A stretch of 5,233 bases of DNA from positions 1 through 5,233 of the forward strand of contig DRKE01000200.1 in NCBI GenBank assembly GCA_011051925.1, given 5' to 3'. The position numbers and the translations under genes were made by a program. The notes beneath the pieces were generated by a model. The model was not told the DNA's origin, did no database searches, and saw nothing but the letters and a program-made list of their open reading frames with translations. Numbering within the stretch: the first letter of the stretch is position 1; each line of letters begins with the position of its first letter. This stretch comes from Deltaproteobacteria bacterium (lineage in GTDB: Bacteria; Myxococcota_A; UBA9160; UBA4427). Positions 1-5,233 of the stretch are shown piece by piece.

Positions 1-880
1 CGCGATTGTACTCGCCGAAGATCGAGAAGGGGCCCCAGGCGAACGCGGCCTCCGGGCCGTAGAGGATCACTTCCTGGATGTTCTGGATCATCGATCCCGT
101 ATCGACGGCGAAGTAGTCGGACATGTGGGTGGTCTCGGCGCGGAAACGAAGGGATTCGTTGCCGGATTCGGGCCGTCGGATGGCCCCGCGGAATCCGAGG
201 TGGAGGACCTGGTCCTCCTTCTGGATCGGCGTCACGATGGCCCGGGCCGCGGCACCCCATCCTTCGCTGGTGTTCCGGTCGCCGCTCGCCGCGCCGTCTC
301 CGTAGAAGCCCGCCGCGACGAACCACTTCTCTCCGTGCAGGTCCCCGCGGATGCCGATGGCGCGGTCGATGACAGGGACGATCAGATCGACGTCGATGCC
401 CCGTTCGATGAACGGGATGTCGTTCGAGCTCATCTCGACATCGAGGCTGTAGGGCTGTTTCTGGTGGCCCAGGGTGATCTTCGTGCCTTCGAGTCCCCGG
501 TAGGCGACGTCGAAGTCCTTGATCGCGACCTTGTTGCCCTCGAAGTCGACCTCACCGGTCCAGCTCCAGTCCTCGTAGAGCGTCGACTTCAACAGGAATC
601 GCGCGCGCCGGATCTCGGTGCCGTCGGTGGCGTCGCGATTCGTGCCGTCGGATTCGGTTCCGGGGGTATCCCCCGCGTGGACCGACGCGTCCGCATGCAA
701 TCGGCCACCGATCTTGAACTTGAAGCGGCCGTCGGCGGTCTGGACGCGAAGGCCCTTCTCGCCGATGCTGATCTTCGGGGATCCCGTCTCCTCCGTCGCT
801 CGTGTGGGATTCGCCAGCAGAAGAAGTAGCATTGCAAGGATCCCCGGAATCGACCGCCTTTGTCTGGTCACGAATGTCAT
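1..880 (-). CDS. Phosphate-selective porin O/P family protein, C-terminus cut by window edge
   Basis: An outer-membrane beta-barrel channel of the OprO/OprP family (Porin_O_P); relatives pass phosphate, pyrophosphate or other anions, but the substrate here is not determined. I translated 293 codons on the minus strand; the frame stays open to the window edge. Family full length is usually around 400-450 residues, so roughly a third is missing. Residues 1-28 form a signal peptide: Arg-rich start, Leu-rich core at about 12-23, likely cleavage after TRA (28). The mature part opens with the family pattern of a GRFKFKIGGRLHAD stretch (51-64), then EIRRARFLLKSTLYEDW (89-105), GEVDFEGNKVAIKDFDVAY (109-127) and LGHQKQPYSLD (137-147), alternating polar and apolar residues as in barrel strands. 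An in-frame TGA lies 24 bases before the ATG. That ATG directly abuts GAGGAG, so the GTG at 871-869, nine bases after AGGAG, may be the true start. The gene is divergent from the permease. Confidence 0.92.
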   Translation of the reverse strand, partial: MTFVTRQRRSIPGILAMLLLLLANPTRATEETGSPKISIGEKGLRVQTADGRFKFKIGGRLHADASVHAGDTPGTESDGTNRDATDGTEIRRARFLLKSTLYEDWSWTGEVDFEGNKVAIKDFDVAYRGLEGTKITLGHQKQPYSLDVEMSSNDIPFIERGIDVDLIVPVIDRAIGIRGDLHGEKWFVAAGFYGDGAASGDRNTSEGWGAAARAIVTPIQKEDQVLHLGFRGAIRRPESGNESLRFRAETTHMSDYFAVDTGSMIQNIQEVILYGPEAAFAWGPFSIFGEYNR

Positions 881-966
881 CTCCTCTCGATTCGTTTCGG
901 TTCATCTGGACAGGGTCCAGCCATGCGCCAGGGAGCCGTGGTGCCCACCTTCCTGGCTGGATGCGC

Positions 967-995
967 ATGCTCCGGGCAGCGGGGATGCGTGTCAA
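967..995 (-). promoter_or_regulatory. Possible sigma-70-like promoter for the porin
   Basis: On the minus strand a perfect -35 hexamer TTGACA (995-990) is followed, after 17 bases, by GAGCAT (972-967), which matches only three of six positions of TATAAT. Transcription would start near 960 and give a leader of about 80 bases that includes the 906-920 hairpin. The spacing is ideal but the -10 box is poor. In high-G+C DNA a single good hexamer can occur by chance, so this is a tentative call. Confidence 0.2.
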
Positions 996-1001
996 TGCAT
1001 C
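984..1001. repeat. Short inverted repeat, possible operator
   Basis: GATGC at 984-988 and GCATC at 997-1001 form a perfect 5-base dyad with an 8-base spacer. The spacer contains most of the minus-strand TTGACA, so a protein bound here could block or guide a porin promoter. The arms are short and no regulator gene lies in the window, so the role is inference only. Confidence 0.25.
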
Positions 1002-1214
1002 GGGGGGATCTTGCTCGATTTGTCACCTTATCTTCATGCAGAGGCCGGCGCCTTTCGGCGGGACGGCCGGGATCGTCGATGCCGAGTGATGCGGCCCGGT
1101 TCATCGCCCGAATCGACCGGAGCTTCGCGCGGCCGTCCCCGTCCGCAGGCTCGGACGGCGACGGATCGAATCCCCTGGTCGTGAAGGGGGTCGGGAGATC
1201 GAGTCGTACGAGAA

Positions 1215-1243
1215 CCCGGCCATGACCGGGCCCGGCGGCCCGG
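1215..1243 (+). promoter_or_regulatory. Alternative GC-rich hairpins around the permease start codon
   Basis: CCCGG (1215-1219) can pair with CCGGG (1226-1230), placing the ATG in a six-base loop. The same CCGGG is also part of CCGGGCC (1226-1232), which can pair with GGCCCGG (1237-1243) around the loop CGGC. The two stems exclude each other and both sit on the translation initiation site, which has no clear Shine-Dalgarno sequence. This could tune translation, or could simply reflect a Gly/Pro-coding start (TGPGGPG) in GC-rich DNA. Confidence 0.25.
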
Positions 1244-2451
1244 GTCTTCGCCGTCGTCTATCGCTTTTCCAGGTGACCCTCTACGGCCTGGGGACAACGG
1301 TGGGGGCGGGAATCTACCTGCTGATCGGAGAGGTGGTGAAGGTCGCGGGCATGGCCGCACCGAGTGCCTTTCTCGTGGCTTCGATCCTGGCTGCGTTCAC
1401 CGCATTCAGCTTCGGAGAGCTGGTCTCGCGCTTTCCCGAGAGTGCGGGCGAGGCCGCCTACGTGGAGGCCGGCTGGGGAAGTCGGACCCTCGCGACCCTC
1501 GTGGGCCTCGGGGTGGCGCTGGCTGGCAGTATCTCGGCCGCGGCGATGGCGGTCGGGTTCGCGGGGTATCTCAGCGAATTCGTCACCTGGCCGGAGCCCG
1601 TCGTGGTGACCTGCTTCGTCGGCCTCATGATGGGGATCGCCGCATGGGGAATCGGGGAGTCCGTCTCGATCGCCGGACTCTTCACGCTGATCGAGGTCGG
1701 AGGACTCGCGGTCGTCATCTGGGTGGCCCGCGAGAGCCTCGCAGCGCTGCCCGCGCATTGGGGGGAGTTGGTCCCCCTGTTCCGGCCCCACGCCTGGCGC
1801 GGTGTCGGCGCGGCGTCGCTGCTGACCTTCTATGCGTACCTGGGATTCGAAGACATGGTCAACGTGGCCGAGGAGGTGAAGGGGGCGCGGCGGACCCTGC
1901 CGCTGGCCATCGCGATCACGCTGAGCGTGACGACAGCGCTCTACGGTCTGCTTGCCGCCGTGGCCGTCCTGATCGCCCCACCGGCCGAACTGGCCGCGAG
2001 TCGTGCGCCCCTGGCCTTTCTCTACGAGCGGGCCACGGGCACACCGGCGACCGGGATCGCCGTCGTCGGGACCCTGGCCGTCGTCAATGGTGCGCTCATC
2101 CAGATGATCATGGCGTCCCGCGTGGTCTACGGACTCGCCGCTCGTGGACATCTTCCGGGGGTCCTGGCCAGGGTATCCGATCGGCGGGGGACGCCGGTCG
2201 TGGCCACGTCGGCAGTCGGCGCCCTCGTTCTCGTGCTCGCGCTCTGGCTTCCGTTGGCGCCGCTCGCCGAAGGGACATCGATCGTGACGCTCCTGGTCTT
2301 CGTCGCGGTGAACCTGTCTCTGCTACGCATCAAGCGGCGGCCGGAGGCGGGGGCGCCCCCTTTCTCGGTTCCGCGCTGGGTTCCCCTGGCGGGTGCCTGC
2401 AGTGCGGCCGCTCTTCTGTCGATCCGGTTCGCCGAGACGTTTCGCGGCTAG
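1222..2451 (+). CDS. APC-superfamily amino acid permease
   Basis: An inner-membrane secondary transporter, most likely importing or exchanging amino acids or a related amine; the substrate cannot be read from sequence. It has 409 residues. The first helix carries the family's unwound GAGIY motif (28-32). The sixth helix region carries FYAYLGFEDMVNVAEEVKG (203-221), a hallmark of the cationic amino acid/YfnA-like branch, and MASRVVYGLAARGHLP (297-312) marks the loop after helix 8. By eye I count about 11 hydrophobic helices: 14-37, 46-66, 88-113, 125-144, 147-168, 193-210, 226-251, 275-303, 325-348, 353-370 and 384-401. Family members usually have 12 helices and 430-500 residues, so this one is short at the C-terminus. 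The start is firm: an in-frame TGA at 1087-1089 is followed by no ATG, GTG or TTG until 1222. There is no good ribosome site, only GAGAA seven bases upstream. It appears monocistronic, and its stop overlaps that of the convergent lyase-like gene. Confidence 0.93.
   Translation: MTGPGGPGLRRRLSLFQVTLYGLGTTVGAGIYLLIGEVVKVAGMAAPSAFLVASILAAFTAFSFGELVSRFPESAGEAAYVEAGWGSRTLATLVGLGVALAGSISAAAMAVGFAGYLSEFVTWPEPVVVTCFVGLMMGIAAWGIGESVSIAGLFTLIEVGGLAVVIWVARESLAALPAHWGELVPLFRPHAWRGVGAASLLTFYAYLGFEDMVNVAEEVKGARRTLPLAIAITLSVTTALYGLLAAVAVLIAPPAELAASRAPLAFLYERATGTPATGIAVVGTLAVVNGALIQMIMASRVVYGLAARGHLPGVLARVSDRRGTPVVATSAVGALVLVLALWLPLAPLAEGTSIVTLLVFVAVNLSLLRIKRRPEAGAPPFSVPRWVPLAGACSAAALLSIRFAETFRG
2448..2451. 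other. Shared CTAG: overlapping convergent stop codons
   Basis: The plus-strand permease stops with TAG at 2449-2451 and the minus-strand lyase-like gene stops with TAG at 2450-2448. The palindrome CTAG therefore supplies both stops, leaving no intergenic space and no room for a terminator between the genes. Just beyond, CCAGG-GG-CCTGG (2474-2485) is a tiny dyad without a T run. Confidence 0.95.
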
Positions 2452-3563
2452 TGCTCCGTTCCGGATCGGGCCTCCAGGGGCCTGGGTGGGTGGGTCCAAT
2501 CGGTGAAGCCCATTCCCTTCCCCGGATGCGTGGGCACGGGCGCCGGGAAATCGGTGCCGTAGGCACGATTGATGATGTGAGGCAGCCAGGTGTCGTCGCC
2601 CTCGGCCGGATAGTCCGCCTCTTCGTGAAGCCATTCGAACGCGCGGAGCACGGCCTGATCGCCCCAGCGCCAGGCGTCGTATCCGAGCCGCTCCAGCAGG
2701 GCCGCCTGGACGACGGCGCCCTGGAGCGCTTCGTAGACGTAGTTTTCCCGGGGTGGCGGCCATCGGAAACGACCCGAACGGCGTTGATCGTCGGGCAGCA
2801 CGCCGCCGATCGGATGTCCTTCGCGCAAAGCGCCGCGCGGATTGACGGCATAGCGGCGAGTCCCGTCGGGCTGCCAGCCATCGGCTCCGAAGACGAACCC
2901 CTGCCAGCCATCGGGCTCGCCCGTCCAGCCTCGGAAGACATGCGCTGCGAGTGCGACCTCCCGGACATCCCCGAGATAGGCGGCGATGGCCAGTCGGGTC
3001 GCGCCGGCGTGGGTACCCCAGTTGTTGGGGCGGTCTTCATGGGTGCTCCGGAGGGTGCGTCCCCGGAAGGAACGGTGCTGGATGCCGCGCAGCCAACGTT
3101 CGAAATCCTCGCGTTCCTTCCCGTCGAGCCCGACGAGATCGGCAGCGAGGACGTAGGCCAGGAGTTCACGCCCAACGGAGAGAGCCGTCGCCCGCCGCTC
3201 CGTTCCCCGGATTGCGCGACAGGCGTCGACGACCTCCCGGGCCACCTTCCGGTCGCCGGTTCGTGCGGCGTAGAGCGCCCGCGCGAATACCCGGATGTTG
3301 TCCGGGTCATCCTGGTCGGAAAGGTCCGGATTCGAGACGGGCTTTCGAACCTGGTCCAGCAGTCCCTCCCAGGCCGGTCCCGAGAGGGGGAGGGAAGCGA
3401 GTTCGTGTTTCGAGATCCAGATTCCATCGACCCGGAGAGAGCCTGTCGATCGCGGGGCCGTCTGGGCGGGGCCATCGCAGGCCAGTGCGATCCAGAGCGT
3501 GATCAGCAGCAGCGATCGGATCCGGACCGGTGGGACCCGATCGAGGTGGCCTGCTCCTTTCAT
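2448..3563 (-). CDS. Secreted alginate-lyase-like (polysaccharide lyase fold) protein
   Basis: Probably an exported enzyme of the alginate-lyase-like (alpha/alpha)-toroid type, acting on a uronate-containing or related polysaccharide; activity and substrate are inferred. It has 371 residues. The N-terminus is a signal peptide with a long basic n-region (1-17), a core LLLITLWIALA (18-28) and Cys29. Cleavage by signal peptidase I after ALA is likely; a lipoprotein is possible, though the lipobox is poor. Helical repeats fill about 60-160. Recognisable conserved blocks are RPNNWGTHAGATRLAIAAYL (178-197), ENYVYEALQGAVVQAALL (273-290), YPAEGDDTW (318-326), YGTDFPA (335-341) and MGFTDWTH (351-358). 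Asn181, His185 and Tyr275/Tyr277 are candidate catalytic residues by analogy with Asn/His/Tyr lyases, not proven. The only usable start is the ATG at 3563, whose ATGA overlaps the flippase stop, so it is translationally coupled. The frame stays open far upstream, but that part lies over the flippase. It could instead be a hydrolase or a lyase-fold protein without activity. Confidence 0.82.
   Translation of the reverse strand: MKGAGHLDRVPPVRIRSLLLITLWIALACDGPAQTAPRSTGSLRVDGIWISKHELASLPLSGPAWEGLLDQVRKPVSNPDLSDQDDPDNIRVFARALYAARTGDRKVAREVVDACRAIRGTERRATALSVGRELLAYVLAADLVGLDGKEREDFERWLRGIQHRSFRGRTLRSTHEDRPNNWGTHAGATRLAIAAYLGDVREVALAAHVFRGWTGEPDGWQGFVFGADGWQPDGTRRYAVNPRGALREGHPIGGVLPDDQRRSGRFRWPPPRENYVYEALQGAVVQAALLERLGYDAWRWGDQAVLRAFEWLHEEADYPAEGDDTWLPHIINRAYGTDFPAPVPTHPGKGMGFTDWTHPPRPLEARSGTEH
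3560..3563 (-). promoter_or_regulatory. ATGA overlap: flippase stop / lyase start
   Basis: On the minus strand the sequence GCC TCA TGA ends the flippase, and the ATG within it opens the lyase-like gene. The upstream bases (GTCGCAGGCGCCTC) contain no strong Shine-Dalgarno sequence, so re-initiation by the ribosome finishing the flippase is the likely way this gene is translated. Confidence 0.8.
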
Positions 3564-5101
3564 GAGGCGCCTGCGACCCGGGCGAAGAGCGGGATGCGAA
3601 GCAGTTCCGGGAAGGCGCGCGCGAGGTCGAGACTCCGCGCCGTCGACCGGAGAAGCAGCAGCGATACGCTGGCGAGGACGAGGAGCTGCGCGAGGAGCGG
3701 CGGCTGCCAGATCCAGCCGAACGCCGTGACGAAGGCGGTGGCGAGCAGCACCTTTCCCCAGACCAGGAGTTGGCTCCGCGGAATCCGTCCCATTTCCGGT
3801 CGACGCAGCAGGATGATCTGGCGGCCCAGGGCGCCGACCAGTCGGGCGCTCGTGACGGCGATCGCGGCACCCAGGGCGCCCTGCTGGGGACAGAGGAACA
3901 GGGCGACACCGAGACCGACGAGGATCATCGCGAAATCGGTCGACACGATCGCTCGTGTCCGCCCGAGGGCCTGGAGCATTTCGGAAGTGAATCCCATCGA
4001 AACGCTGAGGTAGTGGCCGGCGGCCAGAAGCGCAAGCAGCGACGCGGATTCGACGTATTCCGGGCCGAGGAGTCCGGGCACGAGATCCGGCGCGATACCG
4101 AAGGTGAGCGCGAAGATCGGGAAGGTCAGGACGGAGACCCAGGCAGCCGATTGCCAATGCTGGGCGCGGAATCCGTCGAAGTCGCCCCGCGCCCGGGCCC
4201 GCATGATCATGGGCATGAAGAGGAGTCCGAAGCTCTGGGCGACGAGGGTATTGAGCGCGGCGGCGGGTACGACCGCCCGCATCGACGCGACGCCGGCCTC
4301 GCCATCGGTCATCATGAGAAGCACGGTCGTGATGCCGGTCATCACGATGAAGACGAGGTCGGAACTGAGCAGGGGGAACGAGAATCGGAAGAGGGGCCGC
4401 CACGGAACCCGCCATTGGCGAAGGGGAAGGGGCAGGACGCCATGCGCCCGCAACTCGTTCCGCGTGAGATGTAGCGAGACCAGGATGCCGGCAACGCCGC
4501 CTGCGAGGTAGGCGATGGCCAGCGCTTCACTGTCGCCGCCCAGGAGGAAGACGGAGAGCACGGCGGCGGCCCGGAGTCCGGGACCCAGGACGTGCTTGCG
4601 GAAGAAGATCGCCCTTGGTCTGGAATAGCAGGCGAGGGTCTGGATGCAGATCGTGTCGAGCGCCTGGATGGGTGCCAGGAGCGAGAGGATGAGAACGACG
4701 CGAGCGCCTTCTCCGGTCGGGAATCCCGACCAGCCCCGGCCGGATCCCCACCAGAGGATCCCGAAACAGACCGTGCCCAGGGTGACGATGACGGATCCGA
4801 CCAGTGCGAGGGTTCCGATCACCTTCGCGTGCTCGCCCCGTTCCGCGTAGTAGGGAACGTAGCGGTTCGCTCCGCGTCCCAGCCCGAACTTGACGACGAG
4901 CTCGCCCGCCAGGGCCAGGGCCAGCCCGTAGGCGAAGGCGCCATAGTCGTCCTTGGTGAGGAGTCGGACGATCGCGACCTGGACAGCGAAATTCACCACC
5001 TTGGACGCCATGCGTCCGAGAAGAAGCAGGCTGGATCCCCGGACGTGCCGGCCGAGAGCGCTCTGTCCCGGATCCCCGTGGTGTCGAATGTCTTCGCTCA
5101 T
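3560..5101 (-). CDS. Polysaccharide/O-unit flippase (Wzx/RfbX type, MOP superfamily)
   Basis: A polytopic inner-membrane protein expected to flip an undecaprenyl-linked oligosaccharide from the cytoplasmic to the periplasmic face, in a Wzx/Wzy-type pathway. Its 513 residues fit the family's usual 400-520. About 14 hydrophobic segments can be seen, near 23-47, 54-74, 94-117, 133-155, 170-188, 192-211, 240-262, 273-297, 317-337, 352-370, 386-404, 408-430, 446-466 and 468-486. The N-terminus has the family pattern: a short cytoplasmic tail, a first helix with LLLLGRMASKVVNFAVQV (25-42), then VRLLTKDDYGAFAYGLALAL (45-64), where the R-L-DYG-F spacing is diagnostic, and FGLGRGANRYVPYY (72-85). The region 370-385 (GFTSEMLQALGRTRAI) also fits. 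The ATG start overlaps the upstream stop as ATGA, and its own stop overlaps the lyase start as ATGA. No strong ribosome site precedes it, so translation is probably coupled. The sugar substrate cannot be deduced. Confidence 0.92.
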   Translation of the reverse strand: MSEDIRHHGDPGQSALGRHVRGSSLLLLGRMASKVVNFAVQVAIVRLLTKDDYGAFAYGLALALAGELVVKFGLGRGANRYVPYYAERGEHAKVIGTLALVGSVIVTLGTVCFGILWWGSGRGWSGFPTGEGARVVLILSLLAPIQALDTICIQTLACYSRPRAIFFRKHVLGPGLRAAAVLSVFLLGGDSEALAIAYLAGGVAGILVSLHLTRNELRAHGVLPLPLRQWRVPWRPLFRFSFPLLSSDLVFIVMTGITTVLLMMTDGEAGVASMRAVVPAAALNTLVAQSFGLLFMPMIMRARARGDFDGFRAQHWQSAAWVSVLTFPIFALTFGIAPDLVPGLLGPEYVESASLLALLAAGHYLSVSMGFTSEMLQALGRTRAIVSTDFAMILVGLGVALFLCPQQGALGAAIAVTSARLVGALGRQIILLRRPEMGRIPRSQLLVWGKVLLATAFVTAFGWIWQPPLLAQLLVLASVSLLLLRSTARSLDLARAFPELLRIPLFARVAGAS

Positions 5102-5233
5102 GCGTCGGCCCGGATCCGCGCCGCAGTCTGGCGGAACATCCGCTCGAGCAGCGTGACGAGAACGGGTGGTTTCTGCTGGGCCGCAGCCGTGGCGGCCAGC
5201 CCGAGCAGCAGCCAGAAATAGCGGATGTAGGCC
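5098..5233 (-). CDS. C-terminal end of an unidentified upstream operon gene
   Basis: Only the last 44 codons and a TGA stop are present; the rest lies beyond the right edge. The frame is open from the edge and reads AYIRYFWLLLGLAATAAAQQ at residues 1-20 of the fragment, followed by a basic, helical tail that ends RIRADA. The hydrophobic stretch FWLLLGLAATAAA looks like a final membrane helix, or part of one, with a short cytoplasmic tail. In an operon feeding a flippase, an O-antigen ligase or Wzy-type polymerase would be a natural identity because these end in this way, but a membrane-anchored glycosyltransferase is also possible. Its stop overlaps the flippase ATG (ATGA at 5101-5098), which supports it being a genuine translated gene of the same operon. 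Confidence 0.7.
   Translation of the reverse strand, partial: AYIRYFWLLLGLAATAAAQQKPPVLVTLLERMFRQTAARIRADA

Larger units (their letters stand above)
881..1221. other. Divergent intergenic region between porin and permease
   Basis: These 341 bases hold no gene I can support. They must carry the promoters of both flanking genes. What can be seen: a perfect hairpin CTGGAC-AGG-GTCCAG (906-920) in the porin leader; an inverted repeat GATGC-N8-GCATC (984-1001) that overlaps a minus-strand TTGACA; a locally AT-richer patch at 1016-1040 containing a weak Pho-box-like sequence; a CCGTCCG-N6-CGGACGG hairpin (1139-1158); and a 7-pair stem with one wobble pair at 1170-1176 and 1185-1191. None of the hairpins is followed by a T run, so they do not look like intrinsic terminators. 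I could not match the region to a known riboswitch. Reading frames crossing it lack ribosome sites and are dominated by Arg, Pro and Gly. Confidence 0.6.

Noticed and set aside
125..829. 234-codon plus-strand frame opposite the porin
   Set aside because: It is antisense to a clear porin with conserved blocks; the acidic, low-information product and lack of a ribosome site mark it as a shadow.
618..1184. 188-codon plus-strand frame reaching into the intergenic region
   Set aside because: About half is antisense to the porin. The remainder has no domain, no ribosome site and a skewed Arg/Ser/Pro composition.
881..1221. Riboswitch or small RNA in the divergent region
   Set aside because: Hairpins are present, but I could not match the conserved core of any riboswitch class I know, and there is no terminator-like end.
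1258..2151. 297-codon minus-strand frame opposite the permease
   Set aside because: Composition is dominated by Asp, Gly, Arg and His, typical of antisense reading of a membrane protein gene.
2474..2485. CCAGG-GG-CCTGG dyad as a terminator for the permease
   Set aside because: The loop is only two bases and no T run follows, so it cannot be called an intrinsic terminator.
3554..3560. AAAGGAG just inside the lyase-like gene as a ribosome site for a shorter start
   Set aside because: No ATG, GTG or TTG follows at usable distance; a shorter start would also remove the signal peptide.
1644..4013. A 789-codon open frame on the plus strand
   Set aside because: It runs out of frame through the permease and antisense through the lyase-like gene and the end of the flippase. 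Its product is rich in Arg, Gly, Pro and Ala with no recognisable domain. It is a shadow produced by high G+C.
3564..4415. Upstream extension of the lyase-like frame to a 655-codon protein
   Set aside because: The extension lies entirely over the flippase gene in another frame, is Arg/Pro-rich, and precedes an obvious signal peptide that starts at 3563.
4592..5221. 209-codon plus-strand frame opposite the flippase start
   Set aside because: It is antisense to a well-supported flippase and the end of its upstream neighbour; no domain seen.

Overview
This 5.2-kb window is G+C-rich and densely packed. It comes from a Gram-negative bacterium, because it encodes an outer-membrane beta-barrel porin with a signal peptide and part of a surface-polysaccharide export operon. 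The high G+C and the long shadow reading frames opposite every gene would fit many Proteobacteria, Myxococcota or related uncultured lineages. Nothing here fixes the taxon more closely. I see no insertion sequence, integrase, tRNA, rRNA or CRISPR array.

Layout, left to right. A phosphate-selective porin (OprO/OprP family) runs leftward out of the window and lacks its C-terminal part. A 341-base divergent intergenic region (881-1221) separates it from a rightward APC-superfamily amino acid permease (1222-2451). The region contains several small inverted repeats and weak promoter-like elements that could serve either gene. The permease meets a leftward gene tail to tail: the two stop codons share the palindrome CTAG.

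The right half is a leftward operon. From upstream to downstream it holds the last 44 codons of an unidentified gene, a 513-residue polysaccharide flippase of the Wzx/RfbX type (MOP superfamily), and a 371-residue exported protein resembling the alginate-lyase (alpha/alpha-toroid) family. Each junction is a 4-base ATGA overlap, so the three genes are probably translationally coupled.

Functional reading. The flippase would move a lipid-linked sugar repeat across the inner membrane. The lyase-like protein is secreted and could trim, edit or degrade the same polymer in the periplasm or outside the cell. The window seems to catch the end of an exopolysaccharide or O-antigen-like cluster next to unrelated transport genes. 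The families are familiar. The most interesting point is a lyase-like enzyme coupled as the last gene behind a flippase. I did not find convincing evidence of a wholly new system.
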